Origin: Leptospira adleri
GTDB taxonomy: Bacteria; Spirochaetota; Leptospiria; Leptospirales; Leptospiraceae
Reading direction: 5' to 3'
DNA length: 14,783 nt
Assembly (NCBI RefSeq): GCF_002811985.1
Contig: NZ_NPDU01000093.1
Location: forward strand, 1-14,783
The position numbers and the translations under genes were made by a program. How positions within the stretch are numbered: the first letter of the stretch is position 1; each line of letters starts with the position of its first letter. The notes beneath the pieces are model-generated. The model was not told the DNA's origin, made no database searches, and worked only from the letters and a program-made list of their open reading frames with translations. Below are positions 7,662 to 14,783 of the stretch, piece after piece.

Positions 7662-8465
7662 TTGTTTCGTTCCTTTCAAACTTATCTGAAGTTGGCGGTC
7701 TCTTCCGTACAATCGCACATGGAATACAAGGCGAGTTTTTGGATCTATCTCGTTACGCTCCTCGTCTATTATTCCGCTCAGGCGGCGACGATTTTTATAT
7801 TACTTTCCAAGTTCGTTTCGATCGGAGGATGGACTCGGGGAGAGATCGCGTTTCTCTACAGCCTTTTGATTTTTGCGCAGGGAATCGTGGCTTCGGTATT
7901 TTCGGGAATGGTGGAATTCGGATCCTTGGTGAGAGACGGCGGTTACGACCGATATCTTTTAAGACCCCTTTCCCCGATCGGACAAGTGCTGATGAACCAC
8001 TTCGACATAACCGGACTTCTTCATTTGGTCTTGGGTGTGATCACTTTTTTTGCCGCAAATCAGTTTACAAATATTGAATGGACTTCCGCGAAAGTATCGA
8101 TGTTGTTTTTGGTCGTTTTGGGAAGTGCGATGATTTTGGCGGGAATCCGAATCGCAATCGCTTCCGTTGCGTTCTACGCGATTCAGAATTATTCCTTAGT
8201 GCATCTGTTTATATTTTCAAGCCGGGAGTTTATGATGTATCCGATGAATATCTACAACGTATCGATCCGGCTTCTTTTGACTTTTCTTCTGCCGCTCGGA
8301 TTCGTTAATTTCTATCCGGCTCATTATTTTTTGAATAAGGACGGTGAATCGTTATTCCATCCTTTCTTTATATACTTAAATTTGCCGGTCGGTTGTTTTC
8401 TTTTTTTCGGTTCCTTGTTTCTCTGGAAAAAGGGACAGAAACGATACGAATCGACCGGGACTTAG
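7662..8465 (+). CDS. ABC-2 type permease, second subunit (COG3694-like)
   Basis: A 267-residue membrane protein with about six transmembrane segments. The reading frame is open far upstream, but TTG 7662 is the right start: GGCGGGAGG lies just before it, the preceding gene ends at 7659, and the protein then begins FRSFQTYLKLA like its family. The motif GGYDRYLLRPLSPIGQ (about 88-103) marks DUF990/COG3694 permeases. It completes the exporter with the ATPase and first permease. The stop codon TAG (8463-8465) touches the opposing gene's stop with no spacer and no terminator hairpin. Confidence 0.88.
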   Translation: MFRSFQTYLKLAVSSVQSHMEYKASFWIYLVTLLVYYSAQAATIFILLSKFVSIGGWTRGEIAFLYSLLIFAQGIVASVFSGMVEFGSLVRDGGYDRYLLRPLSPIGQVLMNHFDITGLLHLVLGVITFFAANQFTNIEWTSAKVSMLFLVVLGSAMILAGIRIAIASVAFYAIQNYSLVHLFIFSSREFMMYPMNIYNVSIRLLLTFLLPLGFVNFYPAHYFLNKDGESLFHPFFIYLNLPVGCFLFFGSLFLWKKGQKRYESTGT

Positions 8466-8927
<462 letters not shown>

Positions 8928-9133
8928 TGCAATTCCCATTTCACGGACGAGGCGCGGTTTGCCAAATCTATTTCTCGGGGAAATTTCGCCGGTTCAAGTG
9001 GGTTTTTCTTCTTAGCAAACTTCGTTGAAGGTTGAAAAAAAATTGCCTTTAAGAAAATTTTCTTTCAAACGAAGAATAGGCTGAATTTTAAATCCGATTT
9101 CAAATGATTCTTAATCGTGGATTCACTCGGTTT

Positions 9134-9167
9134 AAAAAAAGGATATCGTCCGAATTTCGCGGACGAT
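9134..9167 (-). terminator. Rho-independent terminator, minus strand, orphan
   Basis: ATCGTCCG (9145-9152) pairs perfectly with CGGACGAT (9160-9167) around a 7-nt loop. Read on the minus strand, the stem is followed by ATCC and then seven T (9140-9134). The nearest minus-strand gene ends 440 bp upstream at 9607 and has its own candidate terminator, so the transcript served here is unknown. Confidence 0.6.
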
Positions 9168-9486
9168 CGGTTTGTTCGCGCGGACTTGCTTCCTAGTCCT
9201 TTTTTATTTTCGAATTTTGGGAATTGTGCCTCCGCTTCAAAAAAGTTCTTTCGACTGAAAGAAACAAATCTTCGCTTCTCCATTCTTTATATCCTTCGAC
9301 CTTCTCAAACTCCTCTCGCTCTTTAGGAGAAACGAATTCTCGTTTTCAAATAGGAAGGTTTCTTTTAAAATTCGGATCCTGAGTCGGACTGCGAATTTTT
9401 TTCGGCTTACGGAAAATCTAGCCGCTTAGAGTCGAAGGAAGGTTGCTATCGATTGAAAACAAAGGACTCCGAAAAAAATCTTCATT

Positions 9487-9535
9487 AAAAAAGAACGAGA
9501 TTCGTTTTGTGGACTTTTATATCTTTAACGAATCT
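9487..9535 (-). terminator. Candidate terminator after the hydrolase gene
   Basis: AGATTCGTT (9498-9506) and AACGAATCT (9527-9535) form a perfect 9-bp stem with a 20-nt loop. On the minus strand it is followed by CGTTC and six T (9492-9487). It lies about 70 nt after the stop codon at 9607. The loop is longer than usual for an intrinsic terminator. Confidence 0.5.
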
Positions 9536-9606
9536 TTCTTTTCGTTTTCCAAAAGTGATTTCAAAGAATGCAACACGAAGGAAGCTCCTTTGGTTCCTAA
9601 TAAATT

Positions 9607-10512
9607 TTAACCGTCTTGATCCAAATTCTCTTTCGTCGGATTGAATTTAGATTTTTGAATTAGATTTTCCAAAAAGGAGAGAAAATTTTTGGATTCTTTG
9701 GATGCGCCTAAGTTCATCCAGTTGACGTGACCGCCGCCTCTTACTTCCCAAAACCATTTCGGTTGTCCCGCGAGTCCGAAGAGTTCGATCCCGTTCTGAT
9801 AGGAAACGATCGGATCTTCGGTGCCGTGGATCACCAGGAGCGGAATCGGCGCGAGTTTTGAAACGGTTTCTCCCGGGTTTAAGGAATCGCTTACGAATAG
9901 CCCCGCGATCCAATCGATCGGAAAAAATAGAACTTTTCTCACCACTTGTTTGAAGACCGTCTTGTAACTTGCGAAACTTCCGTCTGCGACGATCAATACG
10001 ATTCCGGATTTATCCTTAAGTTCAGAGGTTGCGCGTAACGCAATCGCTCCTCCGAGGCTCTGGCCGTAGACGACGAGAGGAATCTTTCGTATTTTAGAAT
10101 ATTCTAATTCTTTGGTTAAAAATTCCACAGAGTCCCTATGTATGTCCGATCTTTCCGGCTTTCCGGTCGAATCGAGATAGCCTCTGTAGTCCAAGGTGAC
10201 GAGTTCGTAGCCGTAGTTTACCATCCACACGAGACTCGTAAAATGGCTGGTTCTATTTTCGCCGTTCCCGTGGAATTGCACGACTACTCCTTTCGGTTTT
10301 TCCTTGGGAAGTATTCTCCAAAAATGGATTTCTTCTCCGTCGTAGGTTTTAAAAATTTCCTCCTTATGTTGAAATCCGAAAATCTCCGGACTCCAGTATT
10401 TCTCTTGAGTAGGCTGGTAAAATAAGGAGGCGCAGGATTCCAACGCGGCGAAAAGGAATAAGAGACAGATCCGTTTAGAAAAAAAGAGAAATAGAGACTT
10501 GTGCTTCTTCAT
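9607..10512 (-). CDS. Alpha/beta-hydrolase fold lipoprotein
   Basis: A 301-residue envelope hydrolase. The signal peptide ends L-E-S-C at Cys27, a usable spirochaetal lipobox. The fold markers appear in order: HGNG oxyanion segment (81-84), DYRGY (108-112), nucleophile elbow GQSLGG with Ser152, the acid Asp233 in HGTEDP, and His262 in GGGHVNW. The triad is therefore complete. This arrangement fits the BEM46/COG1073-type serine hydrolases, often annotated as esterases or lipases; the substrate is unknown. ATG 10512 lies inside the end of the DUF4105 gene (38-bp overlap) and has no strong ribosome-binding site, which suggests coupled translation and a shared envelope role. Confidence 0.88.
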   Translation of the reverse strand: MKKHKSLFLFFSKRICLLFLFAALESCASLFYQPTQEKYWSPEIFGFQHKEEIFKTYDGEEIHFWRILPKEKPKGVVVQFHGNGENRTSHFTSLVWMVNYGYELVTLDYRGYLDSTGKPERSDIHRDSVEFLTKELEYSKIRKIPLVVYGQSLGGAIALRATSELKDKSGIVLIVADGSFASYKTVFKQVVRKVLFFPIDWIAGLFVSDSLNPGETVSKLAPIPLLVIHGTEDPIVSYQNGIELFGLAGQPKWFWEVRGGGHVNWMNLGASKESKNFLSFLENLIQKSKFNPTKENLDQDG

Positions 10513-12529
10513 AATATTTTTGTAATTTACCTTCTATTCTAATTTCCGTATTTTGGGACGAGCTGTAACGAATGCCGGGCGATACTTTATAGTCGTCTTT
10601 GTATCCGTAGATTGAAAATCCGAAATATTGCGCGGATAAACCCAATTTCCAATTTCCGTAAGAACAACCGGTAAAGATCGCCGCTTGCGGCGCGACTAAA
10701 AGTCCCTCCGGATAGTATCCGTTGGCTCTTCCTTTCGCTCCGATTTGAATGGAGAACGTCCATAAAAAAGAACTTCCCGAGTTTACGTTCGAAAACGTAT
10801 AACCGCCGGTTCCTTCTATATTTACGTTGGTGACCCTGTATTCCTTTTCGTAATCGTTTTTGGTCCTTTGATATCCTAACCAGAGGGGTATGTTCTGATT
10901 GTAAGCCAAAAGGTACGGGCTCGTTTTTTTGGAATCAAAGTCGTGTTTGATCATCGATGAATCCGCGCCGATATCGAAATAGAAGGACATCGGCGAAGAG
11001 ATCGGATTGACGGGGGAAAGCGAAAGTATTTTCACTAAACTTCCCTCTTCGAGAGTGGGGTTTTTGTAATAGTCGTATTTTCGAAAGACCGCGGAAAAAT
11101 ATTCGATCGTTGAGAAAGGAACAAATCCTTTGTCGTAGTTTAGAAAATCATGATATGCCGCGCGGATTGCGATTTCGGAATAACCCCCGATGTTCGATTG
11201 TCCCCTGCTTAGCTTGATTCTTCCGCTTCCGTGCCCTTCTTCCGGAGGTGAAACCATGGGAGCTTGTTCAGGGAGGGGAGGGAAATTGATCTTACTTCTT
11301 TCTAAGAGGACGTTTCTGTATTTTTCTTCCTGTTCGGGTGAAAATTTTTTTTGAGTCCTTTTGTAACGTGTCGCGTCCAAAATCGCATCGAGTATGAAAG
11401 CGTGTCTTTGACCTTCTCCTGATTCTAAAATTTGTTCGAGTTGAACGTTTCCGTTTAGATATCCGTAAACTTTCTTTTTTTCCTCTTCGTCGAGATGGAA
11501 AAGTTTTTGTTCCAATTTGGAGCTGAGAGAAGGCCTATATGTTTTCTTACGAATCAAACCTTCCTGTTCCAAGACGAGTTTTACCGTGTCTGACGGAATC
11601 GTATAAAGGTTGAATTTATCTCTGAGTCTCAGTTCCGGTTTTCCGATTTCTATCAATGAAAGCAGGTGATAGGAACAATTCTCGTCGAAGAAAAAATAAT
11701 CGAAGTAGGTGCTGCCTAACTCCCAAACGTGAGACGCGATCCGCCTGGATTCTTCCGCGTTGAGGTTGAGTTCGTATTCCCAGAGATCTCGACTCTCCAT
11801 ATCGTTGTATTCGTTGATCTTATAGTAGTAAGGAAAAATACTAAAGGTTCCCGGATAACCGCCCATCAATCCTTTGAAAGTATAGGCCAAGGAAGAATCG
11901 TCCGGAGAATAATTCGCGGCAAAGTTGATCGCATAGTCTAAAATTTCGGAACGAGTTGAATTTTCGGAACCGATTTTGAATAGGTTGTGACCGAATAAGG
12001 AAGCGGGATTGTTTAGATAAAAAGACGCGAATATAAGTTTTGTTGAAACCGGGTTTAAGGAGTTCATCCAATTCTTATATCGATCACAGTTTAATTTTGG
12101 AAGTGAATTCTTATCAAAATTCAATTTAGAATCCAACCACCGAAATCTTTCCGGAAACTTGCACAATGGATGTAACTTCGTTTCGGAAATTTCATCCTGA
12201 CTAGGTTCTCTAAAAAAGGATTGGATCGTTTCGACGAGTTCGGATCGAGGGTCGTTTTTTCCGTTCGGTGAAAGAAAAAATTCTTCGCCGTCCGCTTCAC
12301 TTTTCCCTTTTCCGAATAAAATCGGATCCCTATAATGAAGAAGCAGTCTCCAATAACGATCGGAATCCAAATTCATTTTGACCGCGGCGTCCTTGTACGC
12401 TTGGATTCTATCCGGAGGATCGTTCGTCTGTCCGAAAAGAAAATCGGCGTGAATGAAGGCAAAGAATAGAAGAAGGAAAAGTTTGATTTGAATCGTTTTC
12501 AAGAAAGGGGGAAACCGGCGTCGTATCAC
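10475..12529 (-). CDS. DUF4105 (Lnb N-terminal periplasmic domain) protein with probable C-terminal barrel
   Basis: A 684-residue exported protein. It starts at GTG 12529 with a weak AGG upstream, and its signal peptide runs to about Gln34. Residues 118-150 carry LHPLCKFPERFRWL and a second Cys148, the conserved lead-in domain with a probable C123-C148 disulfide. The DUF4105 core follows, with SLFGHNLFK (His181) and DENCSYHL (Cys285), a Cys/His pair like that of papain-fold NlpC/P60-type enzymes. The last 250 residues are rich in alternating strands (GYSEIAIRAAYHDF, WLGYQRTK, GTGGYTF) and end in Phe, as outer-membrane barrels do. The role is unknown; a periplasmic thiol hydrolase or amidase anchored in the outer membrane is inference. 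It is coupled to the hydrolase lipoprotein downstream. Confidence 0.87.
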   Translation of the reverse strand: MIRRRFPPFLKTIQIKLFLLLFFAFIHADFLFGQTNDPPDRIQAYKDAAVKMNLDSDRYWRLLLHYRDPILFGKGKSEADGEEFFLSPNGKNDPRSELVETIQSFFREPSQDEISETKLHPLCKFPERFRWLDSKLNFDKNSLPKLNCDRYKNWMNSLNPVSTKLIFASFYLNNPASLFGHNLFKIGSENSTRSEILDYAINFAANYSPDDSSLAYTFKGLMGGYPGTFSIFPYYYKINEYNDMESRDLWEYELNLNAEESRRIASHVWELGSTYFDYFFFDENCSYHLLSLIEIGKPELRLRDKFNLYTIPSDTVKLVLEQEGLIRKKTYRPSLSSKLEQKLFHLDEEEKKKVYGYLNGNVQLEQILESGEGQRHAFILDAILDATRYKRTQKKFSPEQEEKYRNVLLERSKINFPPLPEQAPMVSPPEEGHGSGRIKLSRGQSNIGGYSEIAIRAAYHDFLNYDKGFVPFSTIEYFSAVFRKYDYYKNPTLEEGSLVKILSLSPVNPISSPMSFYFDIGADSSMIKHDFDSKKTSPYLLAYNQNIPLWLGYQRTKNDYEKEYRVTNVNIEGTGGYTFSNVNSGSSFLWTFSIQIGAKGRANGYYPEGLLVAPQAAIFTGCSYGNWKLGLSAQYFGFSIYGYKDDYKVSPGIRYSSSQNTEIRIEGKLQKYYEEAQVSISLFF

Positions 12530-12562
12530 ACCGATCGAAACCTATTAAATTTTAGGGACACT

Positions 12563-12578
12563 GGATACGTTCGTATCC
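12563..12578. repeat. Near-perfect palindrome in the DUF4105 leader
   Basis: GGATACGTTCGTATCC is a 7-bp inverted repeat around a 2-bp centre, 34 bp upstream of the GTG at 12529. It could be an operator or a tight hairpin in the 5' leader. Nearby TTTTAGGGACAC (12550-12561) faintly resembles the tail of the dispersed repeat. Confidence 0.35.
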
Positions 12579-12701
12579 TTGCGATTTCACTTTTGATATT
12601 GGAAAGAATTTCGGACGGATCTTCCCTGTTAAAAAGAAAACCGACGTTAGAGCTTTGAAGGATCGTTCTCTCATTTTTTACTCGTTCAGATTTTCCGGTA
12701 A

Positions 12702-12729
12702 TGTTTAAGAACAAAAAGGTCGGTGTCAA
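12702..12729 (-). promoter_or_regulatory. Candidate promoter for the DUF4105-hydrolase pair
   Basis: A perfect TTGACA on the minus strand (12729-12724) is followed after 16 bp by TAAACA (12707-12702), a poor -10 match. A transcript from here would have a leader of about 165 nt that includes the palindrome at 12563. The genes could instead be read from the upstream lipoprotein operon, because no terminator is visible after 12771. Confidence 0.25.
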
Positions 12730-12770
12730 TTTTTTTTCATAACCGAGTAGAAGAAGAATTAGAAAGAATC

Positions 12771-13667
12771 TTATTTACTGTCACCTTGCATTTCTTCCAG
12801 CAATTTACATTCCGGTATCGTTTCCTTTTCGACTTGTTTTTCCTTTCTGTATCCGATGACGTGTCCCGGGATCGACGAAAACAAACCGAGGTATTGACCG
12901 GCGGACCCGAGCAAAGGACCCGCCGCGTAAGTGGAATAAGCGGGATACAAAGTTCTATAAGCTAGGAGTTCGTTTTTCAGATCGCATTTGTGTCGAAGAT
13001 ATCGAAGCGCGTCATCCGAAGCTCTTGCTTCGGGGTAGAGCGCTCCTAAGACCGGAATCGAATATCCAAGGCTGTAGAAAGATTTATATTTTCTCAAAGC
13101 GAAATCCTTCGAATGTCCTCCTTCATGCAAGACCACCGAAGGAAGATCGCTGTAGATGTTGATCGTATTCGTATAAGGATTGTAATGATCTCCGCCGCCG
13201 AAAATAAAACCCGCAAAAAGCCTTTCCGGGATGATCGCGGAAATAAACCAGCTGACGATTCCAAGCGAATATTTTAAGACGGGGTGCACCGTGTCCGATT
13301 TCCAGAGTTGTTTCAAATCGCTCCAAGGAGAATATTGATTAAAGCGGACTTTGACGTCTTTGAGATTGTTCTCCCGAATATAATCCATGAGATATTTTTT
13401 CGTTTCTTCCGAGACGCTATGACTATTCATCTTTCTATTCCAGAGAATCAGCTTTGTGAGCGAGCCGAAGACGTTTCCGAAAAAGTCCAAAAGCCAGTAA
13501 GGTTCTCCTTCCTCGAATTGCGGATTCTCTTCGTCGAAGTAGTTTTCGTTCGGATAATACGGTTTTGCGTAGACGTATTTTTTTTCCGCCGAATAGGAGC
13601 ATCCGACGGAAAAGGATAAGCATATAAGAAGGACGATCGCTCCAAGCCGTTTGAAGTTTTGATTCAT
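12771..13667 (-). CDS. HExxH metalloprotease-like lipoprotein
   Basis: A 298-residue lipoprotein with a clear lipobox S-V-G-C at Cys23. After an acidic, Tyr-rich linker (28-57) and a helical region, the strand TINIYS (168-173) leads into HEGGH (181-185). A candidate third zinc ligand, Glu213, is followed by R-A-S-D-D (215-219). A hydrophobic segment near 131-158 (SLGIVSWFISAIIP) may contact the membrane. This fits a zincin-type peptidase tethered to the envelope; catalysis is inferred from motif only, and no named family is recognised. ATG 13667 overlaps the preceding stop as ATGA, with GGAGAG 12 nt upstream. It is the last gene of a three-lipoprotein operon. Confidence 0.8.
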   Translation of the reverse strand: MNQNFKRLGAIVLLICLSFSVGCSYSAEKKYVYAKPYYPNENYFDEENPQFEEGEPYWLLDFFGNVFGSLTKLILWNRKMNSHSVSEETKKYLMDYIRENNLKDVKVRFNQYSPWSDLKQLWKSDTVHPVLKYSLGIVSWFISAIIPERLFAGFIFGGGDHYNPYTNTINIYSDLPSVVLHEGGHSKDFALRKYKSFYSLGYSIPVLGALYPEARASDDALRYLRHKCDLKNELLAYRTLYPAYSTYAAGPLLGSAGQYLGLFSSIPGHVIGYRKEKQVEKETIPECKLLEEMQGDSK

Positions 13668-14419
13668 GGATGATGCTTTCTCTCCGTTTTATTCGGATTC
13701 GGGGCTGAGGATTTTTCAAGGTAGAACTTTAGTTTTTCAGAAAATTCTAATAGAGCGATTCTTCCGAGTTGGTTGAGTTGGTCCTCTCTGTTTCCCCTAA
13801 ATCCAAGATAAGGCAGGTAGATCAGCCAGCCCACGACGGTCGCGGTGGAAAGAGTAAAGTTACAGTCGGTTACGTTGGAATCGATCGAATCTTCGAAACG
13901 AAAATCCAAAACGGTCTCGTCTTTCTCGGCTCTTTTCAATTCTATTTCCAATCTTACCGAGGTCGTACTTCCTCTAAAACAGCGGTCGTCCGTTTTCAAT
14001 TCGAAATTCTTAACGATGATTTTTAGGTTCTGATCGGTTTTGTATTCGCTGCGGTTTCTGTCTAATTCCCTCATTATCAAGGTTTTTATAGAGCCGTATT
14101 CGTTTTCCAAATTTCGAGGAGCTAAGAAGAATAAGGACGGATCTCTTGTCGCAAAGACGAGTCTCGAGTTCTCGGGGGATTCTATCACTTCGAAGTTCGG
14201 ATTTTTTCCGGGAGTTGCGAGCTGAGGAATCGTATCCACGTTTCCGATATCGAAGGCCTCCGTTCCTTTTTTCGGAACATAAACTCGAATGGAAATGCAG
14301 CCGGAGAAGAATAAAAAACAAAGAATAAAACAGGTTCCCCGAAAAAAGTTTTCGTTTCTCGGAAATCGGGTCGAGGAAAAAAACAAATTAGAAAAATAGA
14401 ATGTATTTGTCCGTTTCAT
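13664..14419 (-). CDS. Lipoprotein of unknown function
   Basis: A 251-residue protein starting at ATG 14419, which overlaps the upstream stop as ATGA and has AAAGG 6 nt before it. The frame extends 21 codons further upstream but only over the neighbouring gene. The signal is unusually long: a basic, aromatic-rich stretch (1-28) precedes the hydrophobic core, and the lipobox F-S-G-C ends at Cys41. The mature region has alternating strands and helices (LKIIVKNFEL, SVRLEIELKRAE, ILLEFSEKLKFYLEK-like end) and a hydrophobic turn near 195-210. Cys residues in DDRCFRG and VTDCNF may pair. I recognise no family. The tight overlaps with both neighbours imply shared expression. Confidence 0.72.
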   Translation of the reverse strand: MKRTNTFYFSNLFFSSTRFPRNENFFRGTCFILCFLFFSGCISIRVYVPKKGTEAFDIGNVDTIPQLATPGKNPNFEVIESPENSRLVFATRDPSLFFLAPRNLENEYGSIKTLIMRELDRNRSEYKTDQNLKIIVKNFELKTDDRCFRGSTTSVRLEIELKRAEKDETVLDFRFEDSIDSNVTDCNFTLSTATVVGWLIYLPYLGFRGNREDQLNQLGRIALLEFSEKLKFYLEKSSAPNPNKTERKHHP

Positions 14420-14751
14420 GGAAGACCTTTTGTCACGAAGGCGGTGACCGTTGTGCAGTATCTTGTTCCGAGTAAAGCCCAATACCAGGATTCTTGAAAC
14501 GTAACCTCGGAAAGCGAGCCGCCTTCCGCTTGCGCGACCACTTTGGAAAACGCCTTTGCCGATCTGTCGCTAAGTCCGATCGGTAAGAACATAAAGAATA
14601 AAAAGCCGCATTCTTTTCCGTACGCGGGAATCGAGATTGTATTCGAATTTTGGGCGTGAATTTTACTTTCGGGGATAAACACCGGAGTCGATACGCAGGA
14701 AAACAAAAGAGAAACGAGAATCAGAAAAAAAATCCGAATTCTAAAATTCAT
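14416..14751 (-). CDS. TRL-like small lipoprotein
   Basis: A 111-residue complete protein. ATG 14751 has CGGAGA 9 nt upstream; an in-frame GTG at 14781 has no site in view. The signal peptide ends L-F-S-C at Cys19. The mature domain has YGKECGFLFFMFLPIG with Cys48, a D-R-S-A-K-A helix, an A-E-G-G turn and LLGTRYCTTV with Cys99. This 'G-K-x-C ... G-D/S-D ... G-G ... Y-C-T-x-V' order resembles the TRL-like lipoprotein family, of unknown function. The assignment is tentative. It is the first visible gene of the lipoprotein operon; an earlier gene could lie outside the window. Confidence 0.75.
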   Translation of the reverse strand: MNFRIRIFFLILVSLLFSCVSTPVFIPESKIHAQNSNTISIPAYGKECGFLFFMFLPIGLSDRSAKAFSKVVAQAEGGSLSEVTFQESWYWALLGTRYCTTVTAFVTKGLP

Positions 14752-14783
14752 TGTATAGCTTCTCCGGTGAGGGTCACGCACTG

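Larger units (their letters stand above)
8928..9606. other. Long spacer with inverted repeats, no convincing gene
   Basis: Short open frames here have no good start site or recognisable protein. Besides the two hairpins listed separately, it holds a 14-bp palindrome AAGAAAATTTTCTT (9051-9064), an 11-bp inverted repeat with arms at 9395-9405 and 9469-9479, and a CGGCT/AGCCG pair (9403-9407, 9420-9424). The promoter of the gene at 8466-8927 must lie at its left end. The rest may encode a small RNA or be degraded sequence. Confidence 0.5.

Noticed and set aside
9065..9283. 72-codon open frame on the minus strand in the long spacer
   Set aside because: No ribosome-binding site or recognisable protein; it runs through the orphan terminator hairpin and T run.
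10551..10568. TTTTGGGACGAGCTGTAA, matching the tail of repeat copy A at 17 of 18 bases
   Set aside because: It is inside the DUF4105 coding end, flanking bases do not align with the repeat, and no hairpin is present; probably chance.

Overview
The window looks like a chromosomal segment of a Leptospira species. The grounds are frequent TTG starts beside ATG and GTG, many short-signal lipoproteins with relaxed spirochaetal lipoboxes, a DUF3015 pair, and A/T-rich spacers holding dispersed stem-loop repeats. GC content looks moderate by eye (not counted). I see no rRNA, tRNA, CRISPR array, phage gene or transposase. The genus call is inference from protein style, not from a search.

Layout. (1) 1-1410: repeat copy A, then a FlgT-like putative lipoprotein (+) ending in a bidirectional terminator. 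(2) 1410-2783: a convergent 23S rRNA uracil-C5 methyltransferase with Fe-S cysteines (RlmD type, -). (3) 2784-4384: repeat copy B, then a two-gene + unit: a secreted HExxH protein and a small DUF2846-like envelope protein. A second bidirectional terminator follows. (4) 4495-5502: two tandem DUF3015 paralogues (-). (5) 5503-8465: repeat copy C, then a three-gene ABC-2 exporter operon (ATPase plus two DUF990-type permeases, COG4586/4587/3694 organisation) with overlapping or nearly touching genes. (6) 8466-8927: an acidic protein of unknown function (-), whose stop codon directly abuts that of the exporter operon. (7) 8928-9606: a 679-bp spacer with several strong inverted repeats and no convincing gene. 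(8) 9607-14751: a minus-strand envelope block in the order TRL-like lipoprotein, unknown lipoprotein, HExxH lipoprotein (all joined by 4-bp ATGA overlaps), then a DUF4105/Lnb-type protein and an alpha/beta-hydrolase lipoprotein (38-bp overlap).

Most genes act in or beyond the inner membrane: six likely lipoproteins, two predicted zinc-metalloprotease-like proteins, a DUF4105 papain-fold-type protein with a probable C-terminal outer-membrane barrel, a hydrolase and an exporter. The two most interesting signals are a three-copy repeat (A truncated by the window edge) whose stem-loop keeps its architecture while its bases change, and a shared extended zincin motif (HExxH, 27 residues, Glu, then R-A-x-D-D) in two otherwise dissimilar proteins about 9 kb apart.
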